Part shown: positions 8,443-17,243 of the stretch, one piece after another
Position numbering within the stretch: the first letter of the stretch is position 1
Layout: each line of letters starts with the position of its first letter
Source of the DNA: Streptomyces niphimycinicus
GTDB taxonomy: Bacteria > Actinomycetota > Actinomycetes > Streptomycetales > Streptomycetaceae
Reading direction: 5' to 3'
Assembly (NCBI RefSeq): GCF_018883605.1
Contig: NZ_JAHLEM010000038.1
Span: forward strand, 26,513 to 90,512
DNA: 64,000 nucleotides
Made by a program: the position numbers and the translations under genes
Notes under the pieces: model-generated
What the model was told of the DNA's origin: nothing
The model's input: only the letters and a program-made list of their open reading frames with translations
Database searches by the model: none

Positions 8443-8782
8443 GAGGACCTCTCGATCCCTTCCCCTGAGCGCCCGCGACCGGCCCCGCCACCCGCCGCCC
8501 ACCGACGCGCAGGGTTTCTCGGGGCAGGGAGCACGCAGGCATGAGGGAGCGGTGCGCCTGGTGGACGATGACGGTGTTCAGCGGGCCCGGACGATGTCGC
8601 GGTGAGGAGGCCGAGCCAGCCGCAGTGCAAGAGTTGAGTAATTTCATCTATCTTTTGCAGTGCCTTGACGACAGATTTCTACTGTCCATCGACTTTGTCA
8701 ACGGCCTGGTACGGGGCGGTACTTGACCACTGGGCGCAGTCGGCCGCCATCGCGGTGAGCGCTGCCTCCCCGGAGGCGGCGG
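8443..8782 (-). other. Intergenic region upstream of the GH87 gene
   Basis: No gene seen. Minus-strand TTGACA at about 8701-8696 followed by an AT-richer stretch (8640-8690, unusual in this window) is the best promoter candidate for the GH87 gene, though the -10 is unclear. No obvious operator palindrome found. Confidence 0.4.
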
Positions 8783-9241
8783 CTACTCCTGCCACGTCCC
8801 GTCGCGCATGATGGCTCTCCCGCGTAGTTCCGGCTCGCCGCGCCAGGCGAGCACCGTCTTCGGCACCACGCGGACGTAGAGAAAGGGGCCCTCCTCCGCG
8901 CGAGGGTCCCACCCGAACTTGGCGGTGAACGCCTCGGCCGCGTCGCCGGGGACCTCCCGATCCGGGAAGCACTCCGCCTCGCCTTGGAGCAGCACCACAT
9001 CAAAGGTGTCCGGCAGTGCCAGGCGCACGCGCGGCTCCTCGCGGAGGTTCCGCGCCGTGACCGAAGTGGCGCTGGTGCACATCCAAACGGCCTGCCCATC
9101 CCACAGGAACCACAGTGGCACCTGGTGCGGTCCGCGCTCAGGATGCCCCGTCGACACCCATACGTCCCGCTCGGTGACGAGCCGGTCCAGTGTGTCGCGC
9201 CTTCGCTCCGCCGCCTGGCGACGAACGTATCCCCTCTGCAT
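8783..9241 (-). CDS. Pyridoxamine 5'-phosphate oxidase-like (FDOR split-barrel) protein
   Basis: 152 residues of the split beta-barrel flavin-binding fold: VWVSTGHPERGPHQVPLWFL, then WDGQAVWMCTSATSVTARNL and EPRVRLALPD, the ordered strands and the T-x-x-x-R phosphate-contact segment of this superfamily. Proteins of this type in actinobacteria use F420 or FMN to reduce diverse substrates; which cofactor is used cannot be read here. It lies 49 bp after an AraC gene on the same strand and could be co-transcribed with it. Function is therefore only at the superfamily level. Confidence 0.82.
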   Translation of the reverse strand: MQRGYVRRQAAERRRDTLDRLVTERDVWVSTGHPERGPHQVPLWFLWDGQAVWMCTSATSVTARNLREEPRVRLALPDTFDVVLLQGEAECFPDREVPGDAAEAFTAKFGWDPRAEEGPFLYVRVVPKTVLAWRGEPELRGRAIMRDGTWQE

Positions 9242-9290
9242 GGGAGTCGACGCTAGCCAGCGGGCTCACAGCGCGCATGCGGCGCGGGAC

Positions 9291-10205
9291 CTACGACCAG
9301 CGACCGGTGGGTGGGCCGAGACTCGGCAAGGTCGACACCGATGTCGGATTCCTGCCGGAGCATGGCCTCCGGGTCGGCGCGGAAGCCGGCCACGCCACGT
9401 CGTCGATCGCGAGCCATGGCGCGGCGGCCACGGCCGTGGGGGTGAGCCCGGTGAACGCCTTGACCTCGCGGTGGAGATGGGACTGGTCGGCGTAGCCGCT
9501 CTCGATGGCGACGCGGGCGGCGGCGTGACCCGCCGCGAGAAGGTGGGCCGCGTGGTCGAACCGCACCAGTCGGGCGGCGCGTTTGGGTGTGATGCCGAGC
9601 TGGGACCGGAAGCGGGCCGACAGGCGCTTGCGGCTCCAGCCCACCTCCTCCGCCAGGCGCTCGACCCGCACCCGCCCCCGGCCGGTGAGCGTACGCCGCC
9701 AGGCGTGGGCCACCTCCGGGTCGACCGGTGGGCGCGTGCCCAGCCATCGACCGAGGATGTCCGCCGCGATGGCGAATCGCTCGTCCCACGACGCGGCGGC
9801 ACGCAGCCTGTCCTCGGCCCGCGCGGCGTCGGGGCCCCAGACATCGTCGAGGGATGCCACCGTCCCGCTGAGTTCGGCCGACGGGCCGAGCACCGCGGCC
9901 GCCGCGACCGGCTCCAGCCGGATCTGGAGGCACTCGCCCACCCGGCCGCCCGCCCGCAGCTCGCCCGGGTGGAGCCCGACGGCGACACTGCCGCGCCCGT
10001 GCCTGCCGTGTGCGCCGTAGACGAGGCCCTCGCCCTCGCTCAGGTCGAGCAGCAGGGTGACGGAGGGGTGCGCCACCATGGCGATGTCCACCGCCGCGGG
10101 GACACGTTGGCGGAACCCGGCCATGCTGACCCCCGGCAGCCGGCCGGACGGGCGCGGGACCGCGACGTCCACCGCGGCCCAGTCGAATGTCCCCGCCGAC
10201 ATCAC
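9291..10205 (-). CDS. AraC-family transcriptional regulator
   Basis: 304 residues. The C-terminal third (about 185-275) is the double helix-turn-helix: VRVERLAEEVGWSRKRLSAR (first HTH) and ARVAIESGYADQSHLHREVK (second HTH), followed by the typical FTGLTPTAVA ending. The N-terminal half has no cupin motif that I can name. ATG codons at 10205 and 10202 are both possible; a short Ser/Pro/Thr-rich tail of about 30 residues follows the HTH. It sits 16 bp after the alpha/beta hydrolase and before the PNPOx gene, and may regulate one or both. Confidence 0.87.
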   Translation of the reverse strand: MMSAGTFDWAAVDVAVPRPSGRLPGVSMAGFRQRVPAAVDIAMVAHPSVTLLLDLSEGEGLVYGAHGRHGRGSVAVGLHPGELRAGGRVGECLQIRLEPVAAAAVLGPSAELSGTVASLDDVWGPDAARAEDRLRAAASWDERFAIAADILGRWLGTRPPVDPEVAHAWRRTLTGRGRVRVERLAEEVGWSRKRLSARFRSQLGITPKRAARLVRFDHAAHLLAAGHAAARVAIESGYADQSHLHREVKAFTGLTPTAVAAAPWLAIDDVAWPASAPTRRPCSGRNPTSVSTLPSLGPPTGRWS

Positions 10206-10221
10206 ACGACCAGTCTAGGTC

Positions 10222-11052
10222 TCAGGGCGTCATGGGCGGGGTGTCAACGCCCGTCGCCGCGAAGCCCAGCAGCAGGGTGCCGGTCGCCTCCGGCTCCTCC
10301 AACATGGGCACATGCCCGACGCCGGGCAGCAGCTCGACGCGCGCGTCCGGGACCGCCACGTACTGGTGCGCCGACGAGGGCTCCCAGCGGGGATCGGCGG
10401 CGCCGAAGACCACCAGTACGGGGACGTCGAGGGCGGCGAGACGCTCGGGCACGCTCCGTTCGGTGATGTACGCGGCGTTCCGGCGCAGCACGGTCCTGAG
10501 CGCGGGATAGGTGATCCTCCGTATGTCGGCGACCACGTCGTCCGGCACCTCCACCGGGCGGGCACACGTCGCGCTGATCCCCCTGCGGATCGTCGCGTCC
10601 GAACGCCTCGGCCACAGCAGCGGGCCGAGGGGCGGGGCCAACAGCACCCGAAGGAGGAGCGGCTGCGGCAGGAGGGCGTCCAGACTCGGGCCACTGCTGA
10701 TCAGCGCGAGCGATCTCACCAGGTCGGGGCGGTGTTCGGCAAGCGCGGTGGCGACATAGCCGCCACTGGAGTGCCCGGCCACGGCCACGGAACGAAGGCC
10801 CAGGCCATCGAGCAGCGCCGCCACCTGACCCGCCTGCGCGGGCACGTCATAGGACGCCGCGGGCGGGGACTGGCCGCAGCCCGGCAGGTCGACCCGAATG
10901 ACGTGATGGCGGCGAGCGAGCGCCGGAACCACCGGGCCCCAGAAGCCGCCCGAGGCCCCCGATCCGTGGATGAGCAACAGGGGCGGTGCCTGCCGAGGAC
11001 CGTCGTGGACCACATGCATCCCGTGCGAGAGCTCAACGCTGTCTTCACTCAT
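10222..11052 (-). CDS. Alpha/beta-hydrolase
   Basis: 276 residues from the ATG at 11052; an earlier open stretch (to 11244) overlaps the divergent gene and is not family-like. The oxyanion-hole segment LLLIHGSGASGGFW, the nucleophile elbow GHSSGG (Ser in AGHSSGGYVATALAE), the acid Asp in VLVVFGAADPRW and the terminal His in GVGHVPMLEEP make a complete triad. No signal peptide: cytosolic. Substrate unknown; close in layout to esterase/MhpC-type hydrolases. It heads the minus-strand run hydrolase-AraC-PNPOx. Confidence 0.9.
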   Translation of the reverse strand: MSEDSVELSHGMHVVHDGPRQAPPLLLIHGSGASGGFWGPVVPALARRHHVIRVDLPGCGQSPPAASYDVPAQAGQVAALLDGLGLRSVAVAGHSSGGYVATALAEHRPDLVRSLALISSGPSLDALLPQPLLLRVLLAPPLGPLLWPRRSDATIRRGISATCARPVEVPDDVVADIRRITYPALRTVLRRNAAYITERSVPERLAALDVPVLVVFGAADPRWEPSSAHQYVAVPDARVELLPGVGHVPMLEEPEATGTLLLGFAATGVDTPPMTP

Positions 11053-11114
11053 GCGGGGATGGTGCGGGGGCCGCCGGCCTCCGGTCTTGTACTTATGTCC
11101 TCGTGGCGGTGACG

Positions 11115-12101
11115 ATGCCGAGTTCGACGCCCGGTCAGGCCCGGATACACCGTCGTCGGCGCGGGAGCGATCGGCGGCACCCTCGCCTTCGCCCTCGCCC
11201 GGGCCGGCCACCCGGTCACCGTCGTGGACACCGACCGCGCCCATGCGGACGCCATCCGTACCCGCGGACTCGTCGTCGCCCGCGGCGACACCCGCGAGAG
11301 CGTGCCGGTCACCGCCACCACCCCGGACGAGTTCACCGGCACCCTCGAACGCGTACTGCTGGCCGTGAAGGCGCAGGCCACCGGCACCGCGCTGGACTGG
11401 ATCGCGCCCCGCCTGGCCCCGGACGGCTACGTCGTCTCCCTACAGAACGGCTTCAACGAGTCGCTGATCGCCCGGCGTCTGGGGGCCGCCCGCACCGTCG
11501 CGGCCTTCGTGAACATCTTCGCCGACGTCATCGAACCGGGTGTCGTCCTGGACGGCGGCGCCGGAGCCCTCGTCATCGGCGAGCCGAACGGCGCGCCGGT
11601 CAGCCCGAGGGTCCGGGATCTGTGGCCCATCGGCACAGTTGGGGCCCGGCCGTGGCCAGCGACAACGTCGAGGGATATCTGTGGGCCAAGGCCGGGTTCG
11701 GCGCCATGCTCGCCGCCACCGCCCTCGCGGACGCCCCCATGGCCGACCTCATCGACCGGCACCGCCCCGCCATGGCCGCGCTCTCCGGCGAGATCTTCGC
11801 CGTATCCGATCGCCTCGGCGTCACCCTGGAAGCGTTCGACGCCTTCGAGCCGCATCCCTTCCGGCGAGGGACGGACCCAGCCGCCCGGAACGCCGCCTTC
11901 GACCGGCTCACCGCAGGGCTGCGCACTCAGACCAAGGACCGCAGCGGTATCTGGCGCGACCTCGCGGTGCGCCACCGGCCTGTGGAAGCCCCCACGCACT
12001 ACACCGAGGTGTTCCACCACGCGGCGCGCGAGGGTCTGCCCACCACTCTGCTGCACACGGTCGTGACCGGTCTGCGCCAACTGGAGGGTGCCGCGCAGGA
12101 C
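11115..12101 (+). pseudogene. Ketopantoate reductase (PanE/ApbA)-like gene, frameshifted
   Basis: The family N-terminus YTVVGAGAIGGTLAFALARA (NADPH-binding GxGxxG) is at 11144-11205, but in that frame there is no start codon: the only plausible ATG (11115) is in another frame, and one extra base near 11144 would join them. The frame continues through VLLAVKAQATGTALDWIAP and SLQNGFNESLIARRL to about 11625, then the C-terminal domain (GPAVASDNVEGYLWAKAGFG, then DRHRPAMAALSGEIFAV) continues in a frame shifted by one base. Two indels thus break the gene. They are either real decay or sequence errors. If intact it would be an NADPH-dependent 2-keto-acid reductase of about 320 residues; family members of this type are not always PanE. 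Confidence 0.75.
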
Positions 12102-13338
12102 ATGTCGGAGTCACGGCTGGACGAACTGGACCGCCTGGCCCAGCCCCCCGCGCCCTCGCTCCCGCTCGACTCCGAACAGGCCGAAGCGGTGCGGCAGTGG
12201 CTCGACGCCCACCGCGAGGACATGGTCGCCGACCTCGCCGACTACACCTCCCAGGGCAGCGCGAGCGACGACCTGGCCGCCCTGGACACCTGCCTCGGCT
12301 GGCTGCGCGACTGGCTCGACCGGCGCCTCGGCACACCGGACGCCGAGGAGACCCTGGCGCGCGAGGAGGCCGGAGACATCCTCGTCCGCCGCTACCCCGC
12401 CCGGGACACCACCACCGAGGACCACCGCCCCGTCCTTCTCCTCGGCCACTACGACACCGTCTGGCCGACCGGCACCCTCGACACCTGGCCCTTCCGGCGG
12501 GACGGCGACCACATCAGCGGCCCCGGCGTCTTCGACATGAAGGCCGGCCTGGTCCAGGCGGTCTGGGCACTGCGCGCCCTCGACTCCCTCGATCTGCCCC
12601 GCCCGGCCTGCACCGTGATGCTCAACGGCGACGAGGAGACCGGCAGTCTCGCCTCCCGCGACGCCATCGTCGACGAGGCCGGCGACAGCCGCCTCGCCAT
12701 GGTCTTCGAGGCCGCCGCCGACGGCGCGGTCAAGACAGCCCGCAAGGGCGTCGGGCTCTTCACCGTCACGGTCACCGGCACCGAGGCCCACGCCGGTCTG
12801 GACCCCACGGCCGGAGCCGGCGCCGTGGACGAACTCGCCCACCAGATCCTGCGTCTGACGGACCTGCGCGCCCCGGACGCGGGCACCTCGCTGAACGTGG
12901 GCGTGGTGGAGGGAGGCACCCGCAGCAATGTCACAGCGGGGCACGCCGTCGGCCGCATCGACGCCCGCGTCGCCACCGCCGCCGAACAAAAGCGCCTGGG
13001 AGAGGCCCTCGCCGCGGTGCGTCCCGTCGACCCACGGACCCGCGTGGCGGTCACCGGAGGCTGGAACCGCCCGGTCTTCGAACGTACGGAAGGCGTCGCC
13101 GCCCTCGCCGACCTGGCCCGCCGGTGCGCCGCGCTGCTCGGACACGACCTGCCCGAGGCGTCGGTCGGCGGAGCCGGCGACGGCAACTTCGTGGTGGCCC
13201 AGGGCACGCCGGTCCTGGACGGTATCGGCGCGGTGGGCTCGGGCGCGCACGCCCGCTCGGAGAACACCTCGGTTGAGGGGCATGGTCACCCGTGCGGCGC
13301 TGGCCGCCACCGTGCTGACGGCGCTGGCAAGGCTATGA
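12102..13338 (+). pseudogene. M20-family metallopeptidase (carboxypeptidase G2-like), C-terminal frameshift
   Basis: Zinc exopeptidase signature is clear: LLLGHYDTVWPTGTL, GPGVFDMKAGLVQA (bridging Asp), NGDEETGSLASR (catalytic Glu), then GNFVVAQGTPVLDG and GAHARSENTSVEG. At about 13279 one extra base shifts the frame; the expected final helix (MVTRAALAATVLTALARL) is in the next frame and ends at 13338. The reading frame runs without a stop out of the ketopantoate-reductase-like gene, so the two form either a fusion or neighbours whose boundary is lost; a GTG at 12189 or ATG at 12222 could start the peptidase alone. Likely a glutamate carboxypeptidase-type enzyme when intact. Confidence 0.78.
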
Positions 13339-13453
13339 ACCCCCTGCCCCGCGCGACCCGCCAGGACCTCAACCGGGTGCCTTACAATTCCCCGGCCACT
13401 GGCGAAAAATGAGCGGTCGAACGCATGGGCCGCAGGGGCGAGGAGGAATCGCG

Positions 13454-14449
13454 ATGGCAACGGGGGGATGGGGTCCGCCGAACGGCCCCGGGCAGGGAGG
13501 CAATCGCTGGGGGCCGCCACCGGCACCCGGTCCGTACGGGCCGAGGCCGACACCGGATCCGTACGGGCCCACGCCGACACCGGATCCGTACGGACCGCCA
13601 CCCGTGCCGGATCCGTACGGGCCGCCACCGAACCCCTACGGCCCCCCGCCCCCGCCGCCCGGGCCCTACCGCCCGGCGCCCAGGAACCGGCACTGGTACC
13701 GGCGGGTGCCCTTCCTCTTCCTGATCGTCCCCCTGCTCCGCTCGGTGCACCGGGCCGCGCGCAGGGTGTTCGACCAGGACGGCGGCGGGCGTGTCCACGA
13801 TCCCGTGGTCACCCGCTTCCAGGTCATCCGCACGGTGCTCGGCGTCCTCGCCACACTCGCGCTCTACTACATGTACGGGTCGGACAACGGCCTGGGGGAC
13901 CAGGCCAGCGAGGGTGTCGCCCAGCTCCTGCTGACCCCTGTCCTGCTCATCATCGCCGGACCGTTGGTGATCACCGCCTTCATCCGCTACGCGCCCGCGG
14001 AGCGGCGGCGGCTGCTGCGCTCCCGGCTCGGCGTCCCGGCCAAGACCGTCGGCTGGTACCTCCTGGTCGTGGCCGCCCTCGTCGGCACGGTGTGGGTGAT
14101 CTCGGGCACCACGCTGCTGCACGGGCTGCACGGGGTGTGGCTGTTCGTGGCCGCCGTCCCCGCGCTCGCGTTCGTGCTGTGGGGGCTGCCGTTCTTCTTC
14201 GTGGCCTCGGCCTACGTCGCCCGCTCCGCCTTCAACACCGCCTATGTGCACGCCGCGCTGCCGGCCGTGCTCACCGTGGTGATGGTCTGGATCGTCGCCA
14301 TCCTCAACGTGACCGGGGGCGGCATGCCGAACGGGCCGATGTGGGCCCAGTTCTGCTCCCTGTTCGGCGGCCCGCTCTCGGTGACCGGGCTCTCCCTGTG
14401 GGAGCTGCGCCGACTGCGTACGCGCCACGGCGTGACCATACGCGGCTGA
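13454..14449 (+). CDS. Proline-rich N-terminus, multi-pass membrane protein
   Basis: 331 residues; ATG at 13454 chosen because a perfect AGGAGG lies 8 bases upstream. Residues 1-80 are a Gly/Pro/Tyr-rich tail with PDPYGP-type repeats, typical of disordered cytoplasmic tails in Streptomyces membrane proteins. About six hydrophobic segments follow (WYRRVPFLFLIVPLL; VIRTVLGVLATLALYYM; LLLTPVLLIIAGPLVITAFI; WYLLVVAALVGTVWVI; LFVAAVPALAFVLWGLPFFF; AVLTVVMVWIVAIL). I do not recognise a named family or catalytic motif. Transcribed alone between the M20 remnant and the sirtuin gene. Confidence 0.85.
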   Translation: MATGGWGPPNGPGQGGNRWGPPPAPGPYGPRPTPDPYGPTPTPDPYGPPPVPDPYGPPPNPYGPPPPPPGPYRPAPRNRHWYRRVPFLFLIVPLLRSVHRAARRVFDQDGGGRVHDPVVTRFQVIRTVLGVLATLALYYMYGSDNGLGDQASEGVAQLLLTPVLLIIAGPLVITAFIRYAPAERRRLLRSRLGVPAKTVGWYLLVVAALVGTVWVISGTTLLHGLHGVWLFVAAVPALAFVLWGLPFFFVASAYVARSAFNTAYVHAALPAVLTVVMVWIVAILNVTGGGMPNGPMWAQFCSLFGGPLSVTGLSLWELRRLRTRHGVTIRG

Positions 14450-14557
14450 GGTATCCGGCCATTTTCGGTATCGCGGCGGTCATACGGTGTGCCACCAGGC
14501 GCTCCGCCGCGTTGCCCGGGAACCGACGGCGGCAGTGGGTGGCGGCGGCCGGTTCCG

Positions 14558-14570
14558 TACCCTGGCGGCA
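14558..14570 (+). promoter_or_regulatory. Leaderless promoter -10 of the sirtuin gene
   Basis: TACCCT at 14558-14563 ends seven bases before the A of the sirtuin ATG (14570). If transcription starts at that A, the hexamer occupies exactly -12 to -7, the normal place for a -10 box, and no ribosome site is needed or visible. No good -35 hexamer is seen. Confidence 0.5.
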
Positions 14571-15463
14571 TGCGCATGCGCCCCACTTTGAGCTGGACCC
14601 CCGTCGAGGACCTGCCGCCGGGCACCACGGACCTGGCGCCGGTCGCCGACGCGCTGAGCACCGGCGGGGTGCTGGTGCTCAGCGGGGCGGGCATCTCCAC
14701 GGAGTCGGGCATCCCCGACTACCGGGGCGAGGGCGGGAGCCTGAGCCGGCATACCCCGATGACCTACCAGGACTTCACCGGTGGCGCCCGGGCCCGGCGC
14801 CGCTACTGGGCCCGCAGCCACCTCGGCTTGCGCACCTTCGGCCGGGCCCGTCCCAACGCCGGGCACCGGACCGTGGCCGCGTTCGCGCGACACGGCCTGC
14901 TCTCGGGCGTGATCACCCAGAACGTCGACGGCCTGCACCAGTCCGCCGGCAGCGAGGGCGTCGTGGAACTCCACGGGAGCCTGGACCGGGTCGTCTGCCT
15001 CGGCTGCGGCGCCGTCAGCCCGCGCCGCGAGCTGGCCCGGCGGCTGGAGGAGGCCAATGCGGGCTTCGCGCCGGTGGCCGCCGGAATCAACCCGGACGGT
15101 GACGCCGACCTCACCGACGAGCAGGTCGGGGACTTTCGCGTGGTGCCGTGCACGGTCTGCGGCGGCATCCTCAAACCGGACGTGGTGTTCTTCGGCGAAG
15201 CCGTTCCGCCGCGGCGGGTCGAGCACTGCCGCGAGCTGGTCCGCGAGGCCACCTCACTGCTGGTCCTGGGCTCCTCACTGACGGTGATGTCCGGGCTCCG
15301 GTTCGTCCGCCAGGCGGCCAAGGCCGGGAAGCCGGTGCTGATCGTCAACCTGGACCCGACCCGCGGCGACCAGCACGCCGTCACCCGGGTCGCCCTCCCG
15401 CTGGGAACGGCACTCACCGCCGTGGCCGACCAACTGGGCATCCCAGGGCCGGCACAGACCTGA
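14570..15463 (+). CDS. NAD-dependent protein deacylase, Sir2 family
   Basis: 297 residues. Removes acyl groups from lysines using NAD+; cytosolic. NAD-binding GAGISTESGIPDYRG at 39-53, TQNVDGLH at 117-124, catalytic His135 in ELHGS, the zinc site as two CxxC pairs (Cys143/Cys146 and Cys194/Cys197), FGEAVPP and the GSSLTVMSG segment are all intact. Start at 14570 fits the family N-terminus and the leaderless promoter. No acyl-CoA synthetase or GNAT gene sits beside it, so the target is not indicated by context. Confidence 0.94.
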   Translation: MRMRPTLSWTPVEDLPPGTTDLAPVADALSTGGVLVLSGAGISTESGIPDYRGEGGSLSRHTPMTYQDFTGGARARRRYWARSHLGLRTFGRARPNAGHRTVAAFARHGLLSGVITQNVDGLHQSAGSEGVVELHGSLDRVVCLGCGAVSPRRELARRLEEANAGFAPVAAGINPDGDADLTDEQVGDFRVVPCTVCGGILKPDVVFFGEAVPPRRVEHCRELVREATSLLVLGSSLTVMSGLRFVRQAAKAGKPVLIVNLDPTRGDQHAVTRVALPLGTALTAVADQLGIPGPAQT

Positions 15464-15486
15464 CTCCGGCACCCTTTCGGCCCTGG

Positions 15487-15709
15487 CTATTCCGCCGGGC
15501 GGATCCAGGTCCGGGCGAGTTCCGCGACCCAGGTGGCCGCCCGCGCCCGGCGAAGGGGACTCCGAGCGCCGCGAATTCCTCGGCCGACCAGCCGGCCCCG
15601 ACCCCGAGGCCGAACCGCCCGGCTCGGCGGCCGTGGCCACCGCACGGATCACCTCGGGACGGGCACCGGCACCGACCCCGACCCCGAGCGCGTGCAACCC
15701 CACTCGCAT
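15487..15709 (-). pseudogene. Condensed remnant of an LLM-class F420-dependent oxidoreductase
   Basis: Three pieces of one about 300-residue family lie in order within 223 bases but in different frames: the N-terminus MRVGLHALGVGVGAGARPEV (from the ATG at 15709), the middle motif RFGLGVGAGWSAEEFAALGV, then PFAGRGR, and the C-terminus TWVAELARTWIRPAE with a stop at 15487. About three quarters of the gene has been deleted and frames are broken. No function expected. Confidence 0.75.
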
Positions 15710-16046
15710 GCTCCACCTCCGGGCGTCACCTCAGGCGCGCGGCGCGGACGCACCCGGGTGGCGTGGCACGCCGCGCCCGCGCGCGGCGGGGCATGTCGTC
15801 CGGACGAGCGAAGGCTTTCCCCGATGCCCTCTGGAGGAAGCCTCGATCATGACCACGGGGGGGGTAACCCCAGCCACTGCCCTGGGGGCAGCGCATCGGC
15901 ATGTCAGGGGGACGACCGGATGGGCCGATCCCCGCTGCGCTGGTGGGATGGTCGCAGACCACCGGCTCCGGGGGCGAAACAGCCGCGGGCCACAGCCCGA
16001 GCGGCCCCCGAACGAGCGGGGCAACTCGAAGAGGAAAGGGCTCACC
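15710..16046. other. Intergenic region upstream of the serine hydrolase
   Basis: 337 bases with no gene that I can support. It contains a run of eight or more G at about 15858 followed by TAACCCC, and a GAGGAAAGG ribosome site at its right end. No clear promoter hexamers or palindrome recognised. Confidence 0.4.
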
Positions 16047-17195
16047 ATGCAGGTGCTGGGAAGACACCGACGGGGCCGGCTCGCCCTGACCGGCCTGGCG
16101 GCCACGGTCCTCCTCGCCGCCTCGACCGGACCGGCGGCGGCGAAGCCGCGGCAGACCGATCCGCTCCAGCAGCGGGTGGACGCGGTCCACGACACCGGGG
16201 CCGTCGGTGTGCTCGCCGAGGTGACGTCACCGGACAGACATGACAGCGCACGCGCCGGGACGGCCAAGGTGGGCACCGGGAGGCCGATGCCACGGAACGG
16301 CGGTTTCCGGATCGGCAGCGCCACCAAGACCTTCACCGCAACCGTCGTGCTGCAACTCGTCGGCGAGGGGCGCATGTCCCTGGAGGACACCGTCGAACAG
16401 TGGTTACCGGGAGTGGTCCAGGGCAACGACAACGACGGCAGCCGGATCACCGTGCGGCAACTGCTCCAGCACACCAGCGGCATCCATGACGTCCTGCCGG
16501 AGATACCCGCGTTGAACAGCGCGGAGGGCTATCGGGCCGAGCGGTTCCGCACCTACACCCCCGAGGAGTTGGTGGCGCTGGCCATGAACCACCGGCCCAA
16601 CTTCCCGCCGGGCGACGGCTGGTCGTACTCCAACACCAACTACCTTCTCGCCGCGATGATCATCCATGAGGTCACCGGCCGGAGCTGGGCACAGGAGGTC
16701 GACGACCGGATCATCCGCCCGCTGGGCCTGAGGAACACCAGCACGCCCGGCACCTCCCCGGCCATCCCCGGGCCGCACGCCCACAGCTACGCCGCGTTCT
16801 CCACCGACACCAGCATCGATGTCACGGCGCTCAATCCGAGTATGGCCGCCGGCTCCGGCTCGATCATCAGCACCACACACGACCTGAACCGGTTCTACAC
16901 CGCGCTGCTCGGCGGCCGTCTGCTGGCTCCGGCGCAGCTCCACGAGATGACGACCACCACACCCGCGCCCGAACTGGGCGTGAGGTACGGACTCGGTCTG
17001 GGCGAGATCCCGTTGTCCTGTGGCGGCAGCTACTTCGGCCACCCGGGCGAACTGCTCGGCTATCACACCTGGAGCGGCGCCACCCGGGACGGGACCCGGA
17101 CCGCCGTGGTGTACGTCACCAGCGACGGCGGCGACGACACCCAGCAGGCCATGAGCACACTCGTGGACCGGGAACTGTGCCGGACCCGCCCCTGA
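16047..17195 (+). CDS. Secreted beta-lactamase-fold serine hydrolase (class C / D,D-carboxypeptidase-like)
   Basis: 382 residues from the ATG at 16047, with GAGGAAAGG upstream. A signal peptide (RRGRLALTGLAATVLLAAS, cleavage after AAA near residue 32) exports it. Active site: Ser91-Ala-Thr-Lys94 (SxxK) in RIGSATKTFTAT, Tyr194-Ser-Asn196 (YxN) in GWSYSNTNYLL, and HPGELLGY near the C-terminus in place of the KTG strand. This set is shared by class C beta-lactamases, D-alanyl-D-alanine carboxypeptidases and esterases; which reaction applies cannot be decided. It is convergent with the ROK gene. Confidence 0.9.
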   Translation: MQVLGRHRRGRLALTGLAATVLLAASTGPAAAKPRQTDPLQQRVDAVHDTGAVGVLAEVTSPDRHDSARAGTAKVGTGRPMPRNGGFRIGSATKTFTATVVLQLVGEGRMSLEDTVEQWLPGVVQGNDNDGSRITVRQLLQHTSGIHDVLPEIPALNSAEGYRAERFRTYTPEELVALAMNHRPNFPPGDGWSYSNTNYLLAAMIIHEVTGRSWAQEVDDRIIRPLGLRNTSTPGTSPAIPGPHAHSYAAFSTDTSIDVTALNPSMAAGSGSIISTTHDLNRFYTALLGGRLLAPAQLHEMTTTTPAPELGVRYGLGLGEIPLSCGGSYFGHPGELLGYHTWSGATRDGTRTAVVYVTSDGGDDTQQAMSTLVDRELCRTRP

Positions 17196-17243
17196 TACTC
17201 CGGTCCGGTCCGCGGGTCCATGCGCGGGTCGGGTGGGCGGGCG

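Noticed and set aside
10986..13412. A single 808-codon plus-strand gene
   Set aside because: Only the part from about 11645 to 13279 has protein-family features; the first 650 bases are an off-frame translation of the reductase N-terminus and the end is off-frame after 13279.
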